A stretch of 64,000 nucleotides of DNA, taken from positions 434,001 through 498,000 of the forward strand of contig NZ_JNWO01000003.1 of NCBI RefSeq assembly GCF_000716435.1, read 5' to 3'. The stretch is from Streptomyces xylophagus (GTDB taxonomy: Bacteria > Actinomycetota > Actinomycetes > Streptomycetales > Streptomycetaceae). How positions within the stretch are numbered: the first letter of the stretch is position 1; the number at the start of each line of letters is the position of its first letter. The notes under the pieces were generated by a model, which was given only the letters and a program-made list of their open reading frames with translations, was not told where the DNA came from and ran no database searches. Positions 25,208 through 34,327 of the stretch are shown in pieces. A program made the translations under genes and the position numbers.

Positions 25208-26045
25208 CGGGGCGGCAAGAGTGCGCACATGGGACCAGCAGCTCCTGTCCCAGACGTTCGTCGAGCTGGCCGACCATCTGGTCGCCGACTTCGACCTGAT
25301 GGACTTCCTGTGCCTGCTGACCGACCGCTGCGTCGGCATGCTCGGGGTGAGCGCGGCAGGGGTACTGATCGCCGACCGCAACGGCGAACTCCGAGTGATG
25401 GCCACCTCCAGCGAACAGGCACGCCTGCTCGAGCTCTTCCAGCTCCAGAACGACGAAGGCCCCTGCCTGGACAGCTTCCGCACCGGCACACTGATCTCCG
25501 TCCCCGACGTGACCACAGAGATCCACCGCTGGCCACACTTCACCGCACACGCCCGCCACAGTGGGTTCGCGGCGGTCCAGGCCATACCGATGCGCCTGCG
25601 CAACGAGACCGTCGGCGCCCTGAACCTCTTCCACACCGACGCCGGCCCCTTCGACCCGGCCGGCACCCTCATCGCTCAGGCCCTCGCCGACATCGCCACC
25701 ATCAGCCTCCTGCAACAACGCACCACCCACCGCAACACGATCCTCGCCGAACAACTCCAGACCGCACTGAGCAACCGCATCCTGATCGAACGAGCCAAGG
25801 GCAAACTCGCCGAACGCCTCCACATCGACACGGAACAGGCCTTCTCCGCACTGCGCGCCTACGCCCGCGCCCACAACCGCCGCCTGTCCGATCTCGCTCG
25901 CACCTTCGTCGACGGCACCGAACCCCTCAACGGCCTCATCGTCCGACCACCCGCGACCGACCTCCCAACGCACCTCAGTCCGCCGGCACCAGCAGATCGT
26001 GGTGCGGGGGCCTCTCCGCCCGGCTATCACCGACTCGTGAACTGA
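25176..26045 (+). CDS. GAF and ANTAR domain protein
   Basis: The 289-aa protein has an N-terminal GAF sensor domain (LTDRCVGMLGVSAAGVLIAD through RNETVGALNLF) and an ANTAR domain (LSNRILIERAKGKLAERL, then AFSALRAYARAHNRRLSDLA). GAF domains bind small ligands or chromophores and ANTAR binds RNA hairpins, so it is probably a ligand-controlled antiterminator. The C-terminal 35 residues are Pro-rich. The GTG start lies within the preceding gene. The nearby ANTAR-only protein may act in the same network. Confidence 0.87.
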   Translation: MTSHTVHESSNGAARVRTWDQQLLSQTFVELADHLVADFDLMDFLCLLTDRCVGMLGVSAAGVLIADRNGELRVMATSSEQARLLELFQLQNDEGPCLDSFRTGTLISVPDVTTEIHRWPHFTAHARHSGFAAVQAIPMRLRNETVGALNLFHTDAGPFDPAGTLIAQALADIATISLLQQRTTHRNTILAEQLQTALSNRILIERAKGKLAERLHIDTEQAFSALRAYARAHNRRLSDLARTFVDGTEPLNGLIVRPPATDLPTHLSPPAPADRGAGASPPGYHRLVN

Positions 26046-26130
26046 CGGCAACCACCGCAGAGTTCGGGAACTCCCGCTTCCACCCAGGGTTTCGCGCGGT
26101 GCGACATGGATCACCGCTGCGGTTCCGTGG

Positions 26131-26310
26131 GTGATCCTGGACAACACCCTCGGGAAACGTCATCGCAGGACGGCCTTTATCGCAGGGCTCGTCTTCACCC
26201 TGTGGTTCGCCTGGTTCCTTGTCACACGGCTCGGCATGCCGGACTCCTACCCCACCCCGTTGTGCCCGGCCAACGTTCCACCTTGGTGGCCGCGCTTCAT
26301 CCCGGCATGA
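26131..26310 (+). CDS. Possible 59-aa membrane protein
   Basis: From GTG 26131 the frame encodes a basic start (GKRHRRT), one transmembrane helix (AFIAGLVFTLWFAWFLV) and a Trp/Pro-rich end (CPANVPPWWPRFIPA). The helix with flanking Arg/Lys residues is protein-like, but the codon bias is ordinary and no clear ribosome site is seen. On the opposite strand another hydrophobic frame (26247-26465, MTGVLVFEAAAILTGQP...) overlaps it. At most one is likely real. Confidence 0.35.
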   Translation: MILDNTLGKRHRRTAFIAGLVFTLWFAWFLVTRLGMPDSYPTPLCPANVPPWWPRFIPA

Positions 26311-26462
26311 CTCCGGCGAAACCTGTGGGCGACCTCGTCACCGGGAGAGCCGACTAGCCCACCCACAATCTCAAACGCCAGAGCGATCGCAAGCCCAATT
26401 GCGAGCACTTCCGTTGGCTGACCTGTGAGGATGGCTGCGGCTTCGAAAACGAGGACACCCGT

Positions 26463-26488
26463 CATCGGGCGGCCCGGGCCGCCCGATG
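26463..26488. terminator. Perfect 26-bp palindrome, probable bidirectional terminator
   Basis: Bases 26463-26475 (catcgggcggccc) and 26476-26488 are exact reverse complements with no spacer. The palindrome lies 24 nt after the stop of the leftward SDR gene, which fits a terminator hairpin without a U-tract. A protein-binding site is the alternative. Confidence 0.65.
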
Positions 26489-26512
26489 TGTGACTCTGTC
26501 ACTGACTGGTGC

Positions 26513-27358
26513 TCAGGCGTTGGTCTCGTCGTACGCCAGGTCGCCGCCCAGTTCGCGGGATGCCTGGGCCTGTGCCAGGAGTTCCCCGGCCTTGGCTTCG
26601 ACGCCTTCGATGGCATCGGCGCCGGCGACGAAGCGCAGCGGGGGCTTGTCCTGGTCTGCGATGGTCAGGAGGGCGCGGGCGAGCTTGGCGGGGTCGCCGG
26701 TCTGCTGACCGTTCATGCTCTTCCAGGCCGCGACGGTGGCCCTGGTGCGCTCGGCGTAGTCGTCGATGGTCGGCTCGGGCCAGATGGTGGAGCCGTCGAC
26801 GAGCAACTCGGTGCGGAAGAAGCCCGGCTCCACGACCGTGGTGTGGATGTTGTACGGCTCGACGTCGTAGCGCAGCGACTCCATCCAGCCCTCCACGCCG
26901 AACTTGGAGGCGGCGTACGCGACACAGAACTCCTGGCCGATCAGACCGGCGGAGGAGGAAAGCGTGATGATGTGGCCGGCGCGCTGCTTGCGCAGGACGG
27001 GCAGGACGGCGCGGGTGACGTTCATGGGGCCGAAGAGGTTGGTCTCGATCTGCTGGCGCATCTGGTCGGGTGTGATCTCTTCGAAGTAGCCGGCGAAGAA
27101 ATTCCCGGCGTTGTTGATGAGGACGTCGATGCGGCCGAAGCGGTCGACAGCGGCCCGCGCGGCGGCCTCGGCGTCCTCCAGGCTGGTGACGTCCAGCTTG
27201 GTGACCAGAAGATCGTCCCGCGGCCCGCCCAGAGTCTTCTCGACTTCTCCAGGGCGGCGGCCGGTGGCGACGACCTGGTGGCCGGCGGCGAGGGCCTCGC
27301 GGGCGATGTCCGTGCCCAGACCGCGTCCGGCACCGGTGACGAAAATGACCTTGCTCAT
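26513..27358 (-). CDS. Short-chain dehydrogenase/reductase (SDR)
   Basis: The 281-aa protein is a classical SDR: TGAGRGLG near residue 9 for cofactor binding, NNAG near 87 and the catalytic Ser with YAASK (Tyr and Lys) near 150. The residue after the second strand favours NADP (TGRRPGEV). It oxidises or reduces an unknown alcohol or ketone. It is downstream of a second SDR on the same strand (104-nt gap), and both are divergent from an XRE-type regulator that probably controls them. Confidence 0.9.
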   Translation of the reverse strand: MSKVIFVTGAGRGLGTDIAREALAAGHQVVATGRRPGEVEKTLGGPRDDLLVTKLDVTSLEDAEAAARAAVDRFGRIDVLINNAGNFFAGYFEEITPDQMRQQIETNLFGPMNVTRAVLPVLRKQRAGHIITLSSSAGLIGQEFCVAYAASKFGVEGWMESLRYDVEPYNIHTTVVEPGFFRTELLVDGSTIWPEPTIDDYAERTRATVAAWKSMNGQQTGDPAKLARALLTIADQDKPPLRFVAGADAIEGVEAKAGELLAQAQASRELGGDLAYDETNA

Positions 27359-27462
27359 GAGGGATTCCTTTTCAGGTGCGGTGTCCCGGCACCCGGTGTG
27401 GTGGTGATGGGTGATGACCTGGCAGGTGGCCGGGCGACAGATGAGGCCAGGACCTCGACCGG

Positions 27463-28242
27463 TCAAGCCTGGTCGGTGGGCATGATCCACAGCTCCGCGA
27501 CGGAGGCGTGGCGGGGGCGGGTGACCATGTAGGTGACGCCGTCGGCGATGTCCTCGGGGCGGAGGACCTCGGTCTGCTCGTAGAAGGTGCCGATCGCTTC
27601 TCGGACCTCCGCCTTGTGGTCGTTGTGCGAGCCCAGCTCGGTGTCCACGCCACCTGGTTCCAGAACACCGACGCGCACGTGCCGCTGCGTGACTTCTTGG
27701 CGCAGGGACTCGGTGAACCCGTTCACGCCGAACTTGGTGAGGTTGTAGACGCCGTATCCGTTCCATGCCACGCGGCCGGCGATCGAGCTGATGTTGACGA
27801 TGTCGGCGACCCGGCGCGGGCTCTCGTCGGCTGCCTTGAGCAGGTGCGGGAGAGCGGCGCGGGTGGTGTAGAGCAGGCCCTGGACGTTGACGGCGATCAT
27901 CCGCTCCCACTCCTCGGCGTCCGCACCGACGACCGGGCCCAGCAGCATCAGGCCGGCGTTGTTGACCAGGGTGTCCAGCCGTCCGAAGTGCTCGACGGAC
28001 CGCTGTACGGCGGTTTCGGCCTGGGTGCGGTCGGTGATGTCCGCTTCCACCACCAGGGCCGTTCCGCCCGCCTTCTCGATCTCGGCGGCGAGGTCGTCCA
28101 GCCGTTCCTTGCGGCGGGCCACGAGCGACACACAGGCTCCGTGTTCGGCCAGCAGGCGGGCGGTGGCGGCGCCGATACCGCTGCTCGCGCCGGTGACGAG
28201 CGCGACGGTGCCGGTCAGCTTCGATGAGGTCGAGGGAGCCAT
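27463..28242 (-). CDS. Short-chain dehydrogenase/reductase (SDR)
   Basis: The 259-aa protein has TGASSGIG (cofactor loop), NNAG, NISSIAG (Ser) and YNLTKFG in place of the usual YxxxK (Tyr and Lys retained). The C-terminus, AELWIMPTDQ, is typical of the SDR group annotated as NADP oxidoreductases (YdfG-like). Start ATG 28242 is taken because it begins the conserved N-terminus; the frame is open further upstream. It faces the XRE regulator across about 170 bp that should hold both promoters. The substrate is unknown. Confidence 0.9.
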   Translation of the reverse strand: MAPSTSSKLTGTVALVTGASSGIGAATARLLAEHGACVSLVARRKERLDDLAAEIEKAGGTALVVEADITDRTQAETAVQRSVEHFGRLDTLVNNAGLMLLGPVVGADAEEWERMIAVNVQGLLYTTRAALPHLLKAADESPRRVADIVNISSIAGRVAWNGYGVYNLTKFGVNGFTESLRQEVTQRHVRVGVLEPGGVDTELGSHNDHKAEVREAIGTFYEQTEVLRPEDIADGVTYMVTRPRHASVAELWIMPTDQA

Positions 28243-28411
28243 GGGGGGGTGTCCTGTTCTCTGGGCGGGGTGCTTGGTGCGGTGGGCCCGTAATCCAGGC
28301 AACCACCCGCCGACCCCGCCCGGGACGCCGTAAAGGGCACCCTTCCACCGGGGGTCCGGCAGTACCCCTTTCCGGGCAGCCGACGGTCGGGGGCGGCCGT
28401 ACGGTGGATTC
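28243..28411. promoter_or_regulatory. Divergent promoter region between SDR and XRE genes
   Basis: The segment includes a spaced dyad, aaaggg near 28332 and ccctttcc near 28367, around a GGGGTCCGGCAGTACCCC core. Regulators of this XRE class usually act on the adjacent divergent reductase gene, so the dyad is a candidate operator. The core promoter elements are not obvious. Confidence 0.4.
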
Positions 28412-29293
28412 ATGGACCGCAGCGTCGAGATCCGGGAGTTCCTGCGTACCCGCCGGGCCCGGGTCACCCCCGAACAGGCAGGCCTCGCCCCACAGCCGGG
28501 CGCCCGCCGGGTCCCGGGGCTGCGGCGCGAGGAAGTCGCCCAGCTCGCCGGGGTCAGCGTCGACTACTACGTCCGCCTGGAACGGGGCCGTACCCAGGGC
28601 GTCTCCCACGCGGTCCTGGAGGCCGTGGCCCGCGCCCTGCAACTGGACGACACCGAACGCGCCCACCTTTTCGATCTGGCCCGGCCCACCGAGACCCAGG
28701 TCCGCCGCAGGCGACCGCTCAGTCCGCAACGGGTGCGCCCCGTCCTGTACCGGGCCCTGGACTCACTCGGCACGCCCGCGATCGTCCTGGGCCGACGTAT
28801 GGACGTCCTGGCCGCCAACCGGCTCGGCCACGCCCTCTTCACCGACTTCCAGGCCCGGCCCCACCGCGAGCGCAACTTCGCCCGCTACGTCTTCCTCGAC
28901 GAGGCCGCCCACGCCCTGTACGCCGACTACTGGGAGACGGCCGCCAGCGACTGCGTGGCCACGCTGCACCTGTACGCCGGACGCCATCCCGACGATCCCC
29001 AACTCACCGAGTTGATCGGAGAGTTGTCCGTGCAGAGCGACTTCTTCCGCCGTATGTGGGCCGACCATGACGTCCTCGCCCACACCAACGGCACCAAACG
29101 CCTCCACCACCCGCTGGTCGGCGACCTCACCCTCGACTACGTCGTCCTCTCCGTCGAGGGCGACCCCGACCAGAACCTCACCATCCTCACCCCTGAACCC
29201 GCTTCACCCTCCGCAGAGGCCCTCGACATCCTCGCCAGCTGGACCCACACGTCCGGCGAGCAGCTGACCGAAGGGATCACGCGGAAGGACTGA
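28412..29293 (+). CDS. XRE-family regulator with MmyB-like ligand-binding domain
   Basis: The 293-aa protein has an N-terminal helix-turn-helix (GLRREEVAQLAGVSVDYYVR, LERGR) and a C-terminal MmyB/MLTR-like domain with DVLAANRLGHALFTDF and the conserved FLDEAAHALYADYWETA. The C-terminal domain is PAS-like and binds small hydrophobic ligands. Such genes are usually divergent from a dehydrogenase they regulate, as here. There is no sign of truncation. The effector is unknown. Confidence 0.9.
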   Translation: MDRSVEIREFLRTRRARVTPEQAGLAPQPGARRVPGLRREEVAQLAGVSVDYYVRLERGRTQGVSHAVLEAVARALQLDDTERAHLFDLARPTETQVRRRRPLSPQRVRPVLYRALDSLGTPAIVLGRRMDVLAANRLGHALFTDFQARPHRERNFARYVFLDEAAHALYADYWETAASDCVATLHLYAGRHPDDPQLTELIGELSVQSDFFRRMWADHDVLAHTNGTKRLHHPLVGDLTLDYVVLSVEGDPDQNLTILTPEPASPSAEALDILASWTHTSGEQLTEGITRKD

Positions 29294-29329
29294 GCTCGGA
29301 GGCCGGTCATCCATCGCCAGGCCATCTCG

Positions 29330-29659
29330 TTGGTAGGGGTCAACACGCCTGGATTCCGCCACAAGACATGGGAGTTCCACGACCGGTTGCGTACGAGGAT
29401 CCGCGAGAGGCCGGTGCGGGATGCGGAGCCGTCGGCCGGGGTGATCGACTCGCAGTCGGTCAAGGCGGACGCCGTCGTCGGCTCCGGCAGCCTCATCGTC
29501 CACTGCCTGGCCACGCTCGCGCCGGTGCTGACGATCGTCAAACGCGGCGACCATCAGAAGGGGTTCGTGGTGGTGCGCAAGCGGTGGATCGTCGAGCGGT
29601 TCTTCGCCCACCTGATGCGCACCGGCCACCCGGCCCGGCCACGCCCACAGCCGGCGTGA
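29330..29659 (+). pseudogene. IS5-family transposase remnant with internal deletion
   Basis: The frame contains two recognisable ends of an IS5-type DDE transposase: EFHDRLRTRIRERPVRDAEP with AGVIDSQSVKADAVVG (around the first catalytic Asp), then KRGDHQKGFVVVRKRWIVER with FAHLMRTG (around the catalytic Glu). The central part that should carry the second Asp is missing between them. The element is therefore dead. I saw no intact terminal inverted repeats. Confidence 0.8.
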
Positions 29660-29880
29660 ACCGGCCCGGCTGCTGCTCGGCCGGCCAGCCGCACGCGACC
29701 ATGCGTTTCGCCTTCGACCGCAGTGCCTCCACCCGTGCCGGCCTCATGTCCATGCCGAACGCCACGGCCATCTCCTGGCAAGTCAGCGGCCCTTGAGGGA
29801 GACGGGCCCGGTTCGCGAGCACCTGCAGGATGCGCTGGTGGTCCACCTGCAGCACCGACCACGGCAGCCCCTCACGCCAC
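29625..29880 (-). pseudogene. Decayed winged-helix-like fragment in mobile DNA
   Basis: A minus-strand stretch reads LQVDHQRILQVLANRARLPQ, GPLTCQEMAVAFGMDMRPAR, VEALRSKAKRMVACGWPAEQ and QPGRFTPA, which looks like a helix-turn-helix unit. Similar segments are common next to insertion sequences in Streptomyces. It is embedded in low-quality frames on both sides, with no plausible start or complete gene. I treat it as a relic; the parent family is not identified. Confidence 0.4.
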
Positions 29881-30153
29881 ATCGGGACCTGCGACTTCGT
29901 CTTCGCGGCCCTCCGGCACCTGCGGCGGCTTTCCGGACTGCTCCTCGGCGCCCGGCGCGGTCCCTTCGGTCCAGGCGGCGTCTCGCCCACGACGGCGAGC
30001 ACCCAGCTCACGGTGCTCCAACAGCCCGGCCACCGACGGCATCCACGGCCTCCCGGGCAACGACAGCACGCCGGACCACAACTCCCACGGGATCGCCGAC
30101 CCTTGCCCGACCAGCGGAAACGCAGTCCTCGAGCCCGGAAGGACAACAGCTTC
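29881..30153. other. Decayed sequence, no gene
   Basis: The region between the mobile-element relics and the mdc-linked transporter gene has only conflicting short frames, including fragments such as NSEKLLSFRARGLRFRWSG. It is best read as degraded inserted DNA. Confidence 0.35.
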
Positions 30154-30861
30154 TCAGAGTTGCTCCCGGACGCCAGGTTCGCCGGTGAGTCCGGGCCGAG
30201 TGGCGCTGAGCTTGCCGTCCAGGGCGGCCGCTGCTTCGCCGCGTCGCAGCAGGGGGAGGACGGCATGGGGCCAGGCGTTCTCGATCAGCAGGGCGAAGCC
30301 GAGGTAGGCGGCGGCCAGAGTGGCGGCCAGTGCGACGCAGCCCGCCGCGAGTTGGAGAGCGGATGAGCCTGTCAGGTTGTGGAGCCCGTCGAGGACGGCG
30401 CGCGCCGAGCACAGGGTGAGGACGGCGGCGAAGAGGGGTTTGGCGTGGGAGGCGACGACGGCCAGGCCCGCGACGACAACGCCGAAGGAGAGGGAGAACA
30501 GGCCGAGCACGGTAGGCGTGGATCCGGGGCGGCTGACGATGTCGAGGAGGCCGAATGCCAGCCAGCTCGTGGTGAACAGGCCCAGGATGGTCGCGCCCAC
30601 GGTGTCGCGGCCGAGGAAGGCCATGATCGTGGCGATGAGCTGGAGCGGGAAGACGTAGCTGGCCAACAGCACGCCGACCAGCAGCTGTTCGTTCTTGACC
30701 CAGCCCAGGCTGTCGGCCGCCAGGACGATCATGCCGAGCGCGAAGGCCAGGTAGCCCAGGGGCAGGCTGGTGCCGATGGGCCGCAGGGTCACACGGGTCC
30801 GCGGAAGGACGGCGGGATCGTACGGGGGATGGTGCGCGGGGTCACTCGACGGCGTGCTCAT
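30154..30861 (-). CDS. GPR1/FUN34/YaaH-family transporter
   Basis: The 235-aa protein has about six transmembrane helices, with LPLGYLAFALGMIVLAADSLGW as the first helix and family hallmark region, and WLAFGLLDIVS further on. YaaH/SatP proteins carry acetate, succinate or related acids. It is the last gene of the leftward malonate decarboxylase operon, 33 nt after mdcH. It could import malonate or export the acetate released by decarboxylation. The usual NPAPLGL signature is changed (SLPLGYL), so substrate preference may differ. Confidence 0.8.
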   Translation of the reverse strand: MSTPSSDPAHHPPYDPAVLPRTRVTLRPIGTSLPLGYLAFALGMIVLAADSLGWVKNEQLLVGVLLASYVFPLQLIATIMAFLGRDTVGATILGLFTTSWLAFGLLDIVSRPGSTPTVLGLFSLSFGVVVAGLAVVASHAKPLFAAVLTLCSARAVLDGLHNLTGSSALQLAAGCVALAATLAAAYLGFALLIENAWPHAVLPLLRRGEAAAALDGKLSATRPGLTGEPGVREQL

Positions 30862-30894
30862 GGTCTCCTCCGGGCGTGGGCTGTCGCGGGTGGG

Positions 30895-31842
30895 TCAGGG
30901 CCCTGCCGCCCGGCGTGCTCGGTGCACGGCGGCGGTGATGCCGATGTCGTCGAGGGCGACGTTGGTCATCGACGGGTTCTCCCGCGCGGCCAGGGCGGTG
31001 AGGACGTGGCCGGGCGAGACCTGGAGGGTCGCGGTGACACCGACTTCGGGCATGAGCCGTACGACGTCGTACCAGCGGACCGGTTGTCGGACCGCTTGCG
31101 CGAGGTCGTCGAGGATCTTGTCGGTGGCGTGCAGGAGCCGTCTGCCGGTGGTGTTGGCGAAGTAGGCGAGTCGCTGTTCTCCGGGGGTGACCCGGGCGAG
31201 CGCGTGGGCGACGGCGCGTGCGGTGTCGGCTTGCAGGGGGCAGTGGGAGGCGATGGTGACGTCCAGGAGGGTGAGCGCACTGGCGCCCGCGGCCGGCGCG
31301 TGGCGGCGGAGCGTGTCGAGTGCGCCGCGGGTGCCACTGACGACGATCTGGTCGGGGGCGTTGATGTTCGCGATCCAGAGTGGGTCGGCGCGGGTGGTCA
31401 CGTCGTCCAGGAGTCGTTGCACGGCGGGAGCGGGCAGGCCGCGCAGGGCGGCCATGGTCCATGATCCTTCGGCGCAGGCGGCTTCCATGCCGATGCCCCG
31501 GACCTGGAGCGCGTGCAGGGCGTCGTCGAGGCCGAGGACGCCCGCCACGACCGCGGCCGCGAAGGCGCCCACGGAGTGACCCGCGACGGCGTCGACGGCC
31601 AGTCCGTGGTCGTCGGTCAGCGCGCGGGCGGTGACCACCGCGGCCACGTGCAGGGCCAGTTGGGCGTTGGTGGTCGACTCCAGGGCGTCCGCGGTGTCCA
31701 GGGGTGAGGGAACGCCTTCGAGCGTGGACAGGATGTCGCGCGCCTGCTCGTAGGTCCGGGCGGCAGCGGGCGTCCGGGGCAGGTGCTGGAGCATCCCGGC
31801 GTACTGAGAGCCCTGTCCGGGGAACAGGAGCGCGATGCTCAT
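30895..31842 (-). CDS. mdcH: Malonate decarboxylase, malonyl transacylase (epsilon) subunit
   Basis: MdcH charges the decarboxylase carrier protein with malonyl from malonyl-CoA. The 315-aa protein is FabD-like: FPGQGSQYAGM at the N-terminus, the nucleophile motif GHSVGAFAAA with its Ser, and the active-site His in IASHCPLQ. The ATG overlaps the mdcG stop. Its place after mdcG matches mdc operons in other bacteria. Confidence 0.9.
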   Translation of the reverse strand: MSIALLFPGQGSQYAGMLQHLPRTPAAARTYEQARDILSTLEGVPSPLDTADALESTTNAQLALHVAAVVTARALTDDHGLAVDAVAGHSVGAFAAAVVAGVLGLDDALHALQVRGIGMEAACAEGSWTMAALRGLPAPAVQRLLDDVTTRADPLWIANINAPDQIVVSGTRGALDTLRRHAPAAGASALTLLDVTIASHCPLQADTARAVAHALARVTPGEQRLAYFANTTGRRLLHATDKILDDLAQAVRQPVRWYDVVRLMPEVGVTATLQVSPGHVLTALAARENPSMTNVALDDIGITAAVHRARRAAGP

Positions 31843-32519
31843 GGCCGCTCCGGGACGCTCTGCGGATCGCGGTGCGGGCGGCGATCGGCCGGGGGCACGG
31901 TGGGGGCGTGCTCCTGGCGATACGTGGTCAGGCGGGGTCCGTTGCGGGTCCGCAGGAGCAACTGGGCTGGGCCGGCGGCCAGTTCGGCAAGGGCGACGGC
32001 TCCGGCGGGCATCTCGATCTGACAGTCCACGCGGGCCGGCAGGTCCGAGAGGCGGTTGTGGAGGCCGGCTGCCCAGGCGGGTGTGGGCAGCGTCTCGGTA
32101 CGGACGATGAGGTCGAGGTCGCTGGCCGCTGTGGTGACCGGCCGACCGGTGGCCCTCTCGAAGCCCACGCTGCCCACTGGGCCCCAGGGGAGGCCGAGTT
32201 CGTCCAGCAATGGGCCGATCTGACGCAGGGCGGCCAGCGCCGGTGTCCGGTCGGTGCCGTCCCCGGGTCTGAGCTCTTCGGGTCGGACGGTACGGGCGGC
32301 GGCTCGTAGCGGGATCCGGGCGGCGTGCCGTTCGTGCCGGGCCGTACCGCGCACGCCGACGGGCAGGTGGCCGGGCGGTGCTTCGGCGCGGCGGACGACC
32401 ACCCAGGGGGTGGTGAGCAGCGACCGGGCGACCCAGTCCGGCTCGGTGCCGGTCAGGAGCACGGCCGGGTCCGTGAGCCGGATCAGGTCATGTGCACGGG
32501 TGCCGTCTTCGTCGGTCAC
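31839..32519 (-). CDS. mdcG: Malonate decarboxylase holo-ACP synthase
   Basis: MdcG attaches the phosphoribosyl-dephospho-CoA prosthetic group to MdcC. The 226-aa protein starts at GTG 32519, overlapping the mdcD-E stop (GTGA). It has the nucleotidyltransferase pattern GPVGSVGFERATG then TTAASDLDLIVRT, with the two metal-binding Asp residues, and HERHAARI earlier. The synthesis of the group is by MdcB, encoded upstream. Confidence 0.88.
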   Translation of the reverse strand: MTDEDGTRAHDLIRLTDPAVLLTGTEPDWVARSLLTTPWVVVRRAEAPPGHLPVGVRGTARHERHAARIPLRAAARTVRPEELRPGDGTDRTPALAALRQIGPLLDELGLPWGPVGSVGFERATGRPVTTAASDLDLIVRTETLPTPAWAAGLHNRLSDLPARVDCQIEMPAGAVALAELAAGPAQLLLRTRNGPRLTTYRQEHAPTVPPADRRPHRDPQSVPERP

Positions 32520-34327
32520 TGCTCGTTCCACTGCCGGGCCAGTGTGTCGCGCACGGTCCTGGAGGCTTTTCTGACCTTCTTCGCCTGTACGGATTCCAGG
32601 CGGTTGGAGAGGTCGGTGGGGCCGGAACGGGCTCGGGTGACGGCGTCCGCGATGTCCCGTGCGACGGAGCGCACATCGCCCTCGGTCGGAGTGTCGGCGT
32701 CCTCGACACTGAGCAGGCCGTCGCAGAAGCCGAGCGTGGCCCAGTCGCGGACGTCGTAGGACAGCGGTGGGATCTTCTTGGCGAGTCGGTCGAGTTCGTC
32801 GACGGTGCGCAGGGTGATGTGCGCGGCGGCCTCCTTGTGCATGGCGTGGATCTCCACGCCGGGGTCGTCGAGGACGAGGATCTGGGAGGCCTGCAGTCCG
32901 TGGGTGAGGAATCCGCCGGACAGCGCCTGTCCGACGACGAGGGTGATGAGCGGGTGTCCGGCGACGCGGGCCGCCTCGGTGGCGTCGACGGCCGAGGCCA
33001 TGGCCTGGTGCAGGCCGGCCATCTCCTCGATCCGGCCGTACGCCTGGCTCGGCAGGTCCACGACGGCGACGATCGCACGGCGCTCGGCACGGCCGTCGTC
33101 CTCGGCGGTGATCTCCCGCATCGTGCGGGCGAGCGCCGCGGATTCGGTGACGCCGACCTGCCCCTGCCGGGCCCGGTAGAAGTGGTTGTCGGGGTCGGGG
33201 ACGACGGCCAGGTAGACGGCTTCGTCGGTGTCCGCGCGCAGTACCGAATCGATCACCGGGCGCGGGGTGGTGCCGGACAGGGCAGTGATCCAGGTACGTC
33301 CCCGCCGACTGGGTGTCATGGAGGAGTGAGTGGTCCCGGCCTGGGGCTGTACGTCGCTGCCGCGGTGCGTGGTCGCGGGCCCGGTGGGCGGCATGTCGTA
33401 GGTGTCGCCCCACATCTCGCGCAGTCGGGCGGGCTCGGGCGGGTTCGCGGGGTCGATCGTGGCCAGGCGGGCGTCCAGGACGTCGAGTCGCTCACTGCGA
33501 TGTGCGCCCGGCCGGGTGGTTCCGGCCGCGACGGCCTGGCGTACGGCGTCGCGCAACGCGTCGGCGTCGTCGACGACCAGGGTGTCGGCCAGGCCGGTGC
33601 GGCGGCGCTGTTCGCCGCCGTCGACCGCCCAGATCAGGGCGTGGTCGGAGGAGTCGAACTCCTCGACGCCGGCTTCCTGCTCGATGACGGCCGCGCCGTT
33701 GAGCCCGATCCTGGCCTCCGGGGTGACGACGACGTGCGTGCAGAGTCCGGTGGCGATGCTGATACCGCCGAAGGAACCGACCGACCCCGCCACGACGCCG
33801 ACGACCGGTGCCAGCGGGCGCAGCTCCAGCAGCGCGGAGCAGATCTCCGCCACCGCGTTGAGCCCGAGGTTGGCCTCCTGGAGGCGCACCCCTCCGGTCT
33901 CCAACAGCAGTACGGCCGGGACCGGCGTACCGCTACGGCTGTCCGCCGCCGCCAGTCGCAGCGCCTGGGAGATCTTGGCGCCGGAGACCTCGCCGGTGCC
34001 GCCGCCCTGGAACGCCTGCTCGATGGAGAGGACCACGACGCCGGTGCCGTCGATCGTGCCGCGGGCGACGATCACGCCGTCGTCGGACTGCGGTGTCACG
34101 TTCTGCGGCTCCAGCCAGGGCGATTCCAGGCGCTCGAAGGGCCCGCACAGCACACGGATCGAGCCCTCGTCCAGCAGGGCTTCCGCCCGGCCGAGGGCAT
34201 CGAGTTCGAGGAAGCTGTGGCGGTGCAGTACGCGCTGCCAGTCGATGGACTGGCCGTCGATGCTCGCGCCGAGCGCGCGGGCGACCTCGTTCCGCTCACC
34301 GCTGTCGTGGCTGGTGGTACTGGTCAT
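32516..34327 (-). CDS. mdcD: Malonate decarboxylase beta-gamma fusion (MdcD-MdcE)
   Basis: This 603-aa protein joins two carboxyltransferase-type subunits. Residues about 1-290 match MdcD (beta: LELDALGRAEALLDEGSIRV, then LLLETGGVRLQEANLGLNAV and VVGVVAGSVGSFGGISIATG). Residues about 345-603 match MdcE (gamma: VVDLPSQAYGRIEEMAGLHQ, LVVGQALSGGFLTHGLQASQ and VEIHAMHKEAAAHITLRT). A Pro/Thr/Ser-rich linker connects them. Together they decarboxylate malonyl-S-MdcC without biotin. In most described operons the two are separate genes. No frameshift is needed, so the fusion is genuine. Confidence 0.9.
   Translation of the reverse strand: MTSTTSHDSGERNEVARALGASIDGQSIDWQRVLHRHSFLELDALGRAEALLDEGSIRVLCGPFERLESPWLEPQNVTPQSDDGVIVARGTIDGTGVVVLSIEQAFQGGGTGEVSGAKISQALRLAAADSRSGTPVPAVLLLETGGVRLQEANLGLNAVAEICSALLELRPLAPVVGVVAGSVGSFGGISIATGLCTHVVVTPEARIGLNGAAVIEQEAGVEEFDSSDHALIWAVDGGEQRRRTGLADTLVVDDADALRDAVRQAVAAGTTRPGAHRSERLDVLDARLATIDPANPPEPARLREMWGDTYDMPPTGPATTHRGSDVQPQAGTTHSSMTPSRRGRTWITALSGTTPRPVIDSVLRADTDEAVYLAVVPDPDNHFYRARQGQVGVTESAALARTMREITAEDDGRAERRAIVAVVDLPSQAYGRIEEMAGLHQAMASAVDATEAARVAGHPLITLVVGQALSGGFLTHGLQASQILVLDDPGVEIHAMHKEAAAHITLRTVDELDRLAKKIPPLSYDVRDWATLGFCDGLLSVEDADTPTEGDVRSVARDIADAVTRARSGPTDLSNRLESVQAKKVRKASRTVRDTLARQWNEQ

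Noticed and set aside
26247..26465. 72-aa minus-strand hydrophobic ORF
   Set aside because: The start looks membrane-like, but the second half is random, it overlaps the 59-aa plus-strand candidate and ends in the flank of a palindrome. Support is too weak for a feature.
29330..30153. Intact insertion sequence
   Set aside because: The transposase lacks its middle and no terminal inverted repeats or target duplications are visible, so it is annotated as relics.
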